Source: Candidula unifasciata (Eukaryota; Mollusca; Gastropoda; Stylommatophora; Geomitridae). Taken from it: a stretch of 64,000 nucleotides of DNA. Under the pieces are notes generated by a model that was not told the DNA's origin, searched no databases, and was given only the letters and a program-made list of their open reading frames with translations. The stretch is from positions 254,100 through 318,099 of the forward strand of contig CAJHNH020007057.1 of NCBI GenBank assembly GCA_905116865.2, read 5' to 3'. Below, in pieces: positions 55,525 through 64,000 of the stretch; within the stretch, counting starts at the first letter, position 1, and every line of letters begins with the position of its first letter. The position numbers were made by a program, and so were the translations under genes.

Positions 55525-55868
55525 GCATCATCTACCCTGTTGTAAAAAGGTTGACAGACCCAGATCTTCTTCAACGCTGTGCTAAAATGAGTTCTAAGAA
55601 TGCCAATGAAAGCTTCAACGCATTGATTTGGCATCGCTGTCCTAAAACAACATTTGCTTCAATGTCAGCAGTGGAAACAGCAACTTCCCTTGCCACTCTG
55701 ACTTTCAACTGTGGTCCTGTAGGCCTAAGAATAGTATTTGAGAAAATGGGACTGGAGTGGGGACTTACAAACAACTTGTATGCTACAAGAATGCTGAAAA
55801 GAAAGTATTATGATTCGAGAAAACAAACGTTAAGTCTTTCGAAGTGGAAGAGGAAAAACCAAAGCTAA
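55525..55868 (+). pseudogene. Mutator-like transposase C-terminal fragment
   Basis: Open for about 115 residues: VVKRLTDPDLLQRCAKM, NANESFNALIWHRCPKTTFA, VETATSLATLTFN. The N-x-NES-x2-x-(L)IW-x2-CPK-x-x-F and VETA motifs resemble the C-terminal part of proteins annotated with a Mutator-like transposase domain. The catalytic part upstream is absent (stops, then the GA microsatellite). No introns seen. Could also be the last exon of a domesticated copy. Confidence 0.6.
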
Positions 55869-55869
55869 A

Positions 55870-56450
55870 ACACCAGCATGAAACAACAGAAGGGAAAACC
55901 TATGCTGTTAGGGCCCTAATATAAATTGTTAAATTTAGGTGACATTTTTTGTGGATACGATGCAGAATACAACAGACTAGGTTAGAACCCTTACTTTCTT
56001 TATTAATTATATTTTGTGTGACTTTTATTGTTTAAAAGTCTGTTTTCTCTCAATTCTATTTTTCTGATTGTTGTGTGTGTAGAATCTTAAAATCTCAGCT
56101 ACTATGAACACTATAGACAAAATTTGGTATGGATACTCCTTACAAAATATTATAAACCTTTGGTGTATTTAAACATTGATTTTAGGAAGTTTTTTTTATT
56201 TTTTTTTTATTTTTAGGAAGTTTAAAAAAAAAAAAAATTTAATTATTGTCCTATGATGCTACTTTTTTTTTTACCTTTTCAAAAAAACCTAAATTTTAAA
56301 ATTCTAAGTGAAATATTTAGAAACATCTTTAAAGTAAATAAACTACACCATTGCCTCAGTCTTTGATTAAGGTTCATGAATCCATCATCTATTTTTCAAT
56401 ACCTATGTTTGTTTTTGCAATTTTTTAACTCTATGTACATGCTGTTTTTC
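55870..56450. other. A/T-rich stretch, nothing recognised
   Basis: May be 3' sequence of the Mutator-like fragment; no other feature. Confidence 0.35.
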
Positions 56451-56453
56451 CCC

Positions 56454-56479
56454 AAGATGGCGGCTGTTGCCATGGCAAC
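56454..56479. promoter_or_regulatory. YY1-like plus perfect X-box-like palindrome
   Basis: AAGATGGCGGC (56454-56464) followed directly by GTTGCCATGGCAAC (56466-56479). Both are good consensus matches, but no gene start was identified nearby. Confidence 0.4.
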
Positions 56480-56696
56480 CATAATTTTTTTAAACTTGAA
56501 GTGTTCAAATGTATTAACATACATCCCTACAAACTACTGTTATAAAAGAATTGGTTTAACATTTTAAATAAAATTTAAAAAAAAATTGTGTGTGTAGTGA
56601 CCCCTTTAATCAGTAATCATTACATTAGATATTCAACAAAGTATTTGTTGGTAAACAAAAAAGACCCCCCCCCCCCCCCATAATTCCAACACCAGG

Positions 56697-56800
56697 ATAG
56701 CTTAGTCAACAGAGGGCTGTGATGTGGAAATACGAGGACGCTGCTGTAGAAGGTTCCAATCCCGGCTGATACTACCTCAGGAAGAATAAGGACAATGATA
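56697..56800 (+). mobile_element. tRNA-derived SINE head
   Basis: GGATAGCTTAGTCAACAGAGG (A box) and AGGTTCCAATCCCGGC (B box); followed by a degenerate ACAACACA-rich array to about 57000. Confidence 0.6.
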
Positions 56801-57462
56801 TACAGGGACGCACTACACAAAATACGCACGGATTACACAACACACATTTAATACAGATTATACAACATAAACTGACAACAGTTACACAACACATACACAT
56901 GGACTGCACAACATACATTAACGGATGCATACGGAGAACAGTCTACACAATATATGCAACATACTCAGGCTACACAACTATACATACTATAAAATACGGA
57001 AGCACATTACAAAACATGCAGTTAAACCTGGACAATGCATTAAGACCGACTACTCGATGCCAGTAGATTTAACACACCCAGTAGGATGCTAATTCACCCA
57101 GTAGAGCGCTAACTAGGGGGAGGATGCACATATGGACATTTCCAGACTGCAATGATCCCCCACGATTTTTTTAAAAATCCGCAGTGTCTATCTTTCACAG
57201 CCAGAAAATTCAGGTCTTCCGTTCTCCTTTTCAGTTCCAACCCAACCTGAATAGTTTGCAAACTCCAACAACCTCAAGCTGCATCAGCAACTGCACAGTT
57301 ATTCTCACATTGAGTTGTCTTATTATTCAGGCGGATACACAGCCTCTGGTAGCTCCATTTGGACGGCACTCCAGTCATGTTTATACTCAGGTTCCCACTC
57401 TTGAAGGAAATAATCTGCAACCCATGATTTAACACTACTGGTCTTATTATAACACTATCAAG
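56800..57462. other. ACACA-rich degenerate repeats, then unrecognised DNA
   Basis: 56815-57010 holds loose repeats of TACACAAC; the rest shows nothing. Confidence 0.4.
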
Positions 57463-58140
57463 AAGTCTGGTGCCCCTGTTTGCCAATCTTTACTCAGAAG
57501 TCAGGTGCCCCTGTTTGCCAATCTTTACTCAGAAGCCAGGTGCCCCTGTTTGCCAATCTTTACTCAGAAGTCAGGTGCCCCTGTTTGCCAATCTTTACTC
57601 AGAAGTCAGGTGCCCCTGTTTGCCAATCTTTACTCAGAAGTCAGGTGCCCCTGTTTGCCAATCTTTACTCAGAAGTCAGGTGCCAATCTTTACTCAGAAG
57701 TCAGGTGCCAATCTTTACTCAGAAGTCTGGTGCCCCTGTTTGCCAATCTTTACTCAGAAGTCAGGTGCCAATCTTTACTCAGAAGTCTGGTGCCCCTGTT
57801 TGCCAATCTTTACTCAGAAGTCAGGTGCCAATCTTTACTCAGAAGCCAGGTGCCCCTGTTTGCCAATCTTTACTCAGAAGTCAGGTGCCCCTGTTTGCCA
57901 ATCTTTACTCAGAAGCCAGGTGCCCCTGTTTGCCAATCTTTACTCAGAAGTCAGGTGCCCCTGTTTGCCAATCTTTACTCAGAAGTCAGGTGCCCCTGTT
58001 TGCCAATCTTTACTCAGAAGCCAGGTGCCCCTGTTTGCCAATCTTTACTCAGAAGTCTGGTGCCCCTGTTTGCCAATCTTTACTCAGAAGTCTGGTGCCC
58101 CTGTTTGCCAATCTTTACTCAGAAGTCAGGTGCCAATCTT
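57463..58140. repeat. 35/25-bp minisatellite, about 21 units
   Basis: Unit TCAGAAGTCAGGTGCCCCTG plus TTTGCCAATCTTTAC; five or so units lack an internal 10 bases (CCCTGTTTGC type), giving 25 bp. Open in all three plus frames because of the period; not genes. Confidence 0.95.
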
Positions 58141-58394
58141 TCCTCCAATTTTATTTTTAGCTGCAATGTGGATCTAGTGTCTCAATTAAAACAAATCCTC
58201 CCATTGTCCTTTCATCCCCAAAGCACTGCCAGCATGATCCATTAGGTAGCTTTGCAAATATTCCACCACAGTTTGTTTCTCCATTTTCTACTTTATGGAA
58301 ACACTTGCAAACCTCAAGTTAACAAGACTTAAGATTTCATTTCTCAATTTAAGCATCTTTCAGAAGATGACTTGATCTTCTTATACTAACACAC

Positions 58395-58620
58395 ACACAC
58401 ACCTTCCCCACTTACCACCAAATGTACCACCGGGCATTCACATAAGCACTCCCTCCCCATCTTCAGCAGCCAGTAAAGAGTTCCGATGCTAATGGTGCTA
58501 GTAGCATTTTGATTAAACGACCATCTTGCCTTTGAGCCTCTTATCTGCCAGAACCTCTCGTCACTCCCCCCTGCAATCTCACCAGACTGTCGTGATCCAT
58601 CTGCTCCTCCAAACTGTACA
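58395..58620 (-). mobile_element. I-type LINE 3' remnant
   Basis: Minus strand: MDHDSLVRL, GVTRGSG and TISIGTLYWLLKMGRE in broken frames, close to 30181-30383. Confidence 0.65.
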
Positions 58621-58764
58621 CACTCTTCCACAAAAACTTTTTTTTTTTAATGGCAAGAGACACAGCTAATCACAGCATCCTCCGTTGTTCTTACACATAT
58701 ATAGAGTCACACTGTTCAAATCTGTTACTATCTTTACATCCTTTTTAGGACGACATTTTTTGTT

Positions 58765-58940
58765 ATTTGAAGCCCCACCCTGGCTTTTGCCAGGGGTGCA
58801 ATATAGGCAGGCCATAAATATGGCCAATTGTCTGATCGCAGTTTCCATGGCGATCCTCATCCACATGGTGGCACTTGGTGTCATCGGGTGTTTATATCGC
58901 TTGTGTGATGTCTTAGAGGGGTAGAAAGTCAGTCAGTCAA
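58765..58940 (+). repeat. Dispersed 150-170 bp repeat
   Basis: GAAGCCCCACCCTGGCTTTT ... GTGTGATGTCTTAGAGGGG, then (AGTC)n. Confidence 0.75.
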
Positions 58941-59470
58941 TTATTTTACTCTTTCAGTGCTGGTAAGTAAAGTACAAACCATCTCACTACAGCATACAAT
59001 AAAGTAAAAAATGCACTCAATTATACTAACATAAGAAAAAAACAAAAAAAACTATAAAAATGTGCTGTAAATGACTCACATTTATTAAACAAGAACTCGG
59101 GTTCAAACAAAACTACACTAGCTCAACATGATTAATGAACTCTGTTTACAGGAATGAATGAATGACAATACTGCAAGCAGAAAGAAATGCCCATCTTGCA
59201 ACAGCAATCCGAGTCTGCCAAACTATCCCCGACCACTGATTGCATACCCCACTGCAAAACTGGTTTTCCCCTGGCGTGGATGCAATTTTTCTTCACTTAT
59301 CTACTCAATCAAAGCATCTTTGTGCTAATGGGTACCATGGTGACAGTAGTCACAGCCTGCTCATGCCACCCCTACCTGCTGTACTGGTAGAAAGGAGGAA
59401 CTACTGCCACTTGCATCAACCCTGAAGCCCCAAATTAAAAAAAAAAAAAAAAACCCCAAAGAAATCAAAT
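58941..59470. other. Downstream flank of the sHSP, nothing recognised
   Basis: Contains a minus-strand AATAAA at 59086-59081 that could serve the sHSP if its 3' UTR is about 960 nt. Confidence 0.3.
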
Positions 59471-59474
59471 GACA

Positions 59475-59700
59475 AGGAATGACCTTTCTATCCTTCCATG
59501 CCTTCAGTGCTTTAGGCATATAGTGCTTAGTCTTTATTTTCATAGACCAATGAGCCCTTGATGGCATGTCTCACACTGGCCACCTTTACTTCCCATGACA
59601 TTATTACCTTGTACACGTACCTAGGAGCCAGGGCATATTTTAACCCTAGACCTTTGGGCCAGCAGTCAAACATTCAGCCATTACAGCAGCTCTCAAATTA
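59475..59700 (-). repeat. tRNA-derived SINE (CCGCCATGG-type), worn
   Basis: Inverted body (CCATGCCTTCAGTGCTTTAG, CACTGGCCACCTTTACTTCC) to a degenerate promoter end. Confidence 0.65.
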
Positions 59701-60048
59701 ATTAGGAAATTAAAAAATTAACACTCAACATATAAACAAACCCAACAGAAACAAAAATAGTAAAAAAAAAAAAAAAAATGCCTTAATCAATTTTCAGCTC
59801 CTTACATTTCACATTCTTGAATGAAAGCTGTACTAGATGGCTGATAAATTTACCATTCAAGTTTCATCATTTACAAAACTCTTGTAACGTCAAACAATGC
59901 AAAGGGACTAGGATTGAACTCTATGCACTATTTACCATGTCTTGTTTAGTTGAACATTAAAGTATATTCACTACTCGTAGAAATGCATTATCAACAAACA
60001 ACCTTTAAATCAACTGATATCATTGAGTAATAAACAACTTTGTGAAGT

Positions 60049-60177
60049 TCACTCTTTGCATTTGATGTTCACAGGAATAGGGATCTCCTTTGGTTCCTCG
60101 CAAGGTTTCTTCTGAACTCTGATACTGAGAATTCCATGGTCGGTCAATGTAGATGTGATCGACTTTGGGTCAACGTT
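60049..60177 (-). CDS. sHSP last exon (end of alpha-crystallin domain)
   Basis: Acceptor TCTATTCACAG; encodes NVDPKSITSTLTDHGILSI then the IPIPV tail and TGA at 60051-60049. Confidence 0.92.
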   Translation of the reverse strand, partial: NVDPKSITSTLTDHGILSIRVQKKPCEEPKEIPIPVNIKCKE

Positions 60178-61477
60178 CTGTGAATAGAATTAAATAGATA
60201 TTAAATTATTTATTATCAGATAAACATAGCCTAAGAGATGTCAAAAGTACCCTGTCATTTTTAAAATGTAATGTCCATATACAATTCTTTTTCTTTGCGC
60301 TCACCAGCTGTAAACTCTGGCGGAAAGGTCTGGTTGTTCATCCACTTCTGGACTGCAGTCCTGTTCCAGTATGTTGCGTGTGCATCCGTTTTACAGATCT
60401 AATTTGTATGCAGACTGCTGGCTCCTTGTCTCTCAGGCAGATACACTCCGACTTCAAAGAAAGCTCCCAATTAGTCAACTCTCACAACATGCTTTTGGGC
60501 AGGCAGTGGGTCTATTCTCGTTTTCCCTATAATAAATAGGGCCCTGGACACTGTGTCAAGATTTCAGTCTGCACCTTTTGGTTGAACAGAATAATTTCAG
60601 TAATTCTTTAGCTTCCTTTTTATGCATGAAGTATATGTTAGGGCTGCAATGAGGTAAATGTTTTTGGAATAAGACCCCAACATTAGAGATGAATAAAAGA
60701 GCAAAAACTCGCTAGCTCAGAAAGGGCTAGCAACAAACCAGCTAAACACAGCGGTTCCAATAAAGTAAACTGAAAAGAAAATAAACTAATGATCCAATTC
60801 CCTGCACTCTGTCCGTTCATGTGTGCGTCCGTGTTCTCTCTAATATGACCGTCTCTGCCAACAGAATAGCTAGCTAGCTGCATGCTGAAATCACAGCTGC
60901 TTCTTCTGCCTGTTCACAAGTTGTGAATTATGGCAGAAAGTTCTGGTTCTTCATCCACTTATAGACTTGGGTCTTGTTCCACAACTTCAATTTTTACATG
61001 CACATCCATTTTACAGATCTGGCTTATTTGTACCCAGATTGGTAGTTGCTCACTTCCCAGGCAGATGTACTCCGACTTCAAAGGAAACACTCCTATCACT
61101 GGGAAGACAGGTCTATTGTCTTCCCCCTCCCCCAAAATAGGGGGCCAAAACCCACATGGTGAAAGGGCACAGCAAAAAGCATCAATCAACTTTGTAGCTT
61201 CAACAACAATCTCCCAGGGATCTCCATTAGAAAGTGCACTGCAATTTGTTGCTCAATTAAAATTAAAAAAAAAATTAAACAAATTAAAAGGTAGACTTAC
61301 ATCCGGCAATTTGAAAATTCTAGTAACGTGGCGCTGCACTAGTCCACATTCGTCCTGCTTCTGCTCATGTTCTGCAGTAACTGTGACGCGATTGTTGTCC
61401 GAAGAAATCTTGATTTCTTCTGGTTTGAATTCCTTCATTTCCATGCGAACACGGAACTCTTTATCAGTGTCGTGGAC
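60049..61477 (-). CDS. Small heat-shock protein (alpha-crystallin domain), 3' part, 2 exons seen
   Basis: ATP-independent holdase chaperone of the HSP20/alpha-crystallin family. Two minus-strand coding exons, 61477-61301 and 60177-60049, join in phase 0 and give the last 101 aa. The alpha-crystallin domain runs from DKEFRVRMEMKEFKPEEIKI through TVTAEHEQKQDE and VTRIFKLPDNVDPKSITSTL to GILSIRVQKK. It is followed by the C-terminal I-x-I motif in EIPIPV, which docks oligomer partners. The N-terminal region should be encoded by exon(s) upstream. I found none in the remaining 2.5 kb of window, which is filled by a foldback element, a SINE and LINE debris, so the gene is partial here. Paralogue identity within the family cannot be assigned. 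Confidence 0.9.
60287..60545 (-). mobile_element. GAA-tailed SINE-like element
   Basis: In the sHSP intron; landmarks from GCGCTCACCAGCTGTAAACT to GGTCTATTCTCGTTTTCCC. Confidence 0.8.
60899..61160 (-). mobile_element. GAA-tailed SINE-like element
   Basis: Second copy in the same intron and orientation, about 350 bp away; more diverged. Confidence 0.75.
61301..61477 (-). CDS. sHSP penultimate exon (first half of alpha-crystallin domain)
   Basis: Acceptor ATTTCTTACAG, donor CGGAT|GTAAGT, 177 nt = 59 codons, phase 0 at both ends. Encodes VHDTDKEFRVRMEMKEFKP through QRHVTRIFKLPD. A long T tract (32 bases on this strand, 61596-61565) lies about 90 bases upstream of the acceptor. Confidence 0.92.
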
Positions 61478-61562
61478 CTGTAAGAAATTATACAGGTTTT
61501 TTCTCATGTCTCATGTGAACAATGACCAAAACAATTTATATTTTAAAATTAATATTACTTAC

Positions 61563-61564
<2 letters not shown>

Positions 61565-61596
<32 letters not shown>
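61565..61596. repeat. Poly-A tract, 32 bases
   Basis: A run on plus (T on minus), between an sHSP exon and a foldback element. Confidence 0.95.
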
Positions 61597-61598
<2 letters not shown>

Positions 61599-61611
61599 AT
61601 AAGAAAACTGA

Positions 61612-62013
61612 GGCTATCTACCGAATAATGGGCACAAAAGATGGCAGCCAAAAACAGGGCCTCGGTCACGTGTCAATTGCGCACTTTCGACCACCTAATT
61701 TGCAATTTTCCGGCGACTACCGCCACCGCCGAGGGTATCCCCCACGCTGATGAGCAACATGGATTGGGGCTAAACTAGATGGCTGGGACTCACAAGCAGC
61801 AGCTTCCGCATTTCCTGCAGCTTTGCTCGTGAGTCCTAGCCATCTAGTTTAGCTCCAATCCACGCCGCATGAGCGGCGTGGGGGATACCCACGGCGGCAG
61901 TGGTTGCCGGAAAATTACATTGCAAATTAGGTCGTCGAAAGTGCGCAATTGACACGTGACCGAGGCCCTGTTTTTGGCTGCCATCTTTTGTGCCCGTTAT
62001 TCAGAGAGTAGCC
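61612..62013. mobile_element. hAT-like foldback element with perfect 8-bp TSD, 402 bp
   Basis: Arms of about 195 bp; flanked by AAAACTGA at 61604-61611 and 62014-62021. Shares arm sequence (GATTGGGGCTAAACTAGATG, CCATCTAGTTTAGCTCCAATC) with 43571-43950. Confidence 0.93.
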
Positions 62014-62059
62014 AAAACTGATTACTAGAATACAGCTGTGACGCCAGGCTCACATTTTT

Positions 62060-62345
62060 ATTATAGACATGAACTCTCTCTGTGGGTGTGACGTGGTCAG
62101 CATGATGCCGGCCTCCTTTACATCCCAGGACATTACCAAGCAGGTATTTTAGGCTGGGTTGACCTCGGAGCGATGTCAATTCTTTACATCCCAGCCCAGG
62201 ACATTAAGCAAGCAGGCATTTTAGGCTGGGTTGACCTAGGAGCCATGGTCAATTCTGGATGGAAAAAAAACCCGGCCTCAATGCAAATTTAAACCCAAGG
62301 CCTTAGGGCTGGCAGGTTGGTATCTAGCCATTTTGTTCCCCAAGT
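62060..62345 (-). repeat. tRNA-derived SINE (CCGCCATGG-type) with duplicated block
   Basis: The segment TTTACATCCCAGGACATTAC ... GGCTGGGTTGACCTCGGAGC occurs twice in tandem (about 62115-62245). Confidence 0.65.
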
Positions 62346-62599
62346 GGCCATGGAATAAAATATGCACTGATAAATGATTGTGACCCTCACGAAAGAGGAA
62401 CTCAATTTTTGTTTTTGTCAAGGACAAATCTCAGGTGTGATGCTGACCACATTCCTCTTTGGAAAAAAATAATCAAATAAAATATATTTACGATTAAGGT
62501 ATCATAATTCATTAGTCTGCATCAAGTGACAGTAGTCATGTTGGTCCATTACCTTCTGTCTCATGCACTTTTCATTCAGTTTTAACACTAATGGTCTTC

Positions 62600-62860
62600 A
62601 ATGCCAAGATGTCAAACTGTTAATTATCTTCATGCTTTTCTCCCTCTGCCTCTCTTCCCCTCCAACTTTCCCATTGTCACTCAAGTTCTGCTCCTTATGA
62701 CATGACCACAGAATTAAGATCGCCTTTCTCTCTCTCTCTGATCTAGAGAATCGGTTTTCTTCGTTAGTTTCTTTCAAGACATCTCCACTACTCCTTTTAT
62801 ATGTCATGCAGACATTTCTGAGTGTCACGTACAGTTTATTCTTAACGAACTCTAGCATTT
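62600..62860 (-). mobile_element. LINE 3' remnant
   Basis: Minus strand: LRNVCMTYKRSSGDVL-like tail and GKVGGEERQREKSMKI, similar to the 3680-3815 remnant. Confidence 0.5.
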
Positions 62861-63058
62861 GCTATCATCTGGAATATATGTGCCAATATTAAATTATTAC
62901 ACTTAAATTAAGGAAATCTTGAGGAAATGAGAATCACCAAGCAGGCACCTAAATGGGATACAACTGAGATGAAGATACCAGGACATCTGAAAGATACCCT
63001 AAGATAAAGGCCGAGTGAGGCAAACGTGCTAGGCTGGGCTACGAATACTCTGAAAACT
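62861..63058. other. Nothing recognised
   Basis: No feature seen. Confidence 0.4.
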
Positions 63059-63194
63059 TTACTCTTACAGTTCCAGGGGACTCTGCATCAGAGCCCTAAG
63101 GGGTAGAAGGGTAGTAGTTAGAAAAGTAAAATCGATGCATCTTGTGTTTACTGGGCTTCTAGGTGTGATGCATTCCTTGGGACTGAACAGAGTT
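63059..63194. repeat. TTAA MITE, worn inverted copy
   Basis: TTACTCTTACAG ... TCCTTGGGACTGAACAGAGTT; inner block matches 32918-33061. Confidence 0.6.
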
Positions 63195-63611
63195 TGTTGC
63201 CACTTCATATTCCATTTATAATTTTGAAGGTTGAACAGGATGTTTATGGGAAAATTACTACTACTGCATCCATAATAATGAAAGGATTTCAAAGCACAGA
63301 ATGGAATAAAGGAATGAACTACGAGACTTACGTAATGGCACAGCAGAATTATGAACATATAACTCTGATGGTTGAACAACAGAATTTAGGAAAAATACCA
63401 CTGCCACTGCTAATACTCCTACTACTGCTATTGCTGCTTCTACTACTTCTACCCACAAGGCCATTTTTTTGTTCATGTCGGGAGGCATAATTTGTGTCAG
63501 AGCTGCTGTAATAGATACTGTGGTGAGTACACTCACAGGCACCTTTGAAATTGTTTGTTGTGAGTTCCAATGCTTTTGTTTCTAGAAAATACAGTGCACG
63601 AGCATCTCAGC

Positions 63612-63725
63612 TGTGGCAAATTTCTGTTGTGAAGTAAAATGTGTTTATTCACTGCACATTTTCTTGCCTTAATTACTCTCCCGATAAGAGGGATTTCTGT
63701 TCAGAACAATTTCTTAGGTCCCTGT
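63612..63725 (+). repeat. Dispersed repeat (as at 18905)
   Basis: AATTTCTGTTGTGAAGTAAA ... AATTTCTTAGGTCCC. Confidence 0.5.
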
Positions 63726-63734
63726 TATTTCTCC

Positions 63735-63825
63735 CTAAAAATAAGCCAGATACGTAAAAACAGATGTGCACACTAAAGTCCAGAAGTGGATAAAGAACCA
63801 GAACTTTCCAAAGTCCTGGCGAAGA
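63735..63825 (+). repeat. GAA-tailed SINE-like element, 3' part
   Basis: AAGCCAGATACGTAAAAACAG and AACCAGAACTTTCCAAAGTC; the tandem array at 63832 begins where the element's GAA tail would be. Confidence 0.6.
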
Positions 63826-63831
63826 ATGAGG

Positions 63832-64000
63832 AAACCAGTGCTGACAAAGAATGAGGAAACCAGTGCTGACAAAGAATGAGGAAACCAGTGCTGACAAAGA
63901 ATGAGGAAACCAGTGCTGACAAAGAATGAGGAAACCAGTGCTGACAAAGAATGAGGAAACCAGTGCTGACAAACAAGGAAACCAGTGCTGACAAAGAATG
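63832..64000. repeat. 25-bp minisatellite, cut by window edge
   Basis: About seven units of AATGAGGAAACCAGTGCTGA plus CAAAG, with one shortened unit; runs off the right end. Confidence 0.95.

Noticed and set aside
57470..58245. Three overlapping 226-246 aa frames
   Set aside because: Artefact of the 35/25-bp tandem repeat.
61478..61507. In-frame ATG (61507) as the sHSP start
   Set aside because: A strong acceptor (ATTTCTTACAG) directly precedes VHDTDKEF, and a start there would leave no N-terminal region.

Overview
This is a repeat-rich animal nuclear genome window. Coding sequence is confined to short exons with GT/AG junctions, separated by kilobase introns and buried in SINEs, LINE tails, MITEs, minisatellites and microsatellites. 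Exon structure, protein similarity to metazoan families and TTAGGG-type telomere-like motifs point to a metazoan; a lophotrochozoan, perhaps a gastropod mollusc, is my guess and is not proven by the sequence.

Four real genes are supported, all on the minus strand. (1) 8063-15456: a complete four-exon ING1/ING2-type inhibitor-of-growth gene (256 aa, C-terminal PHD finger), a chromatin reader. (2) 25033-28381: a two-coding-exon CFAP97/Hemingway ciliary protein gene (523 aa), with a candidate RFX X-box and a possible 5' UTR exon upstream. (3) 35838-46286: a complete six-exon ZMAT2/Snu23 spliceosomal zinc-finger gene (201 aa). (4) 60049-61477: the last two coding exons of a small heat-shock protein (alpha-crystallin domain); its 5' exons were not found in the window. 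The genes have unrelated jobs (chromatin, cilium, splicing, proteostasis) and do not form an operon. ING2 and CFAP97 also share a chromosome band in human, so that pair may be an old linkage.

The rest is mobile and tandem DNA. Region by region: 1-8 kb is a minisatellite edge, nested SINEs, several short arrays and a long foldback; 8-15.5 kb is ING with repeats in its introns; 14-20 kb holds hAT-type MITEs, a SINE-derived satellite and LINE tails; 21.5-22.7 kb is a 22-bp minisatellite; 25-30 kb is CFAP97; 30-33 kb is LINE remnants and a 31-bp array; 35.8-46.3 kb is ZMAT2, with two large foldback elements in intron 1, one of which carries telomere-like arms; 46.4-47.5 kb is a reverse-transcriptase fragment; 48-51 kb is a hAT-like remnant, a 36-bp array and compound microsatellites; 51.5-56 kb is retro-inserted debris, a hAT MITE and a Mutator-like fragment; 57.5-58.1 kb is a 35-bp array; 60-62 kb is the sHSP plus another foldback; a 25-bp array runs off the right edge.

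No CRISPR, rRNA, operon or bacterial feature is present. The most unusual items are the 460-bp foldback element with telomere-like arms at 45421-45880, its relatives with 8-bp target duplications, a 77-base run of G, and an abundant GAA-tailed SINE-like family with clean target-site duplications.
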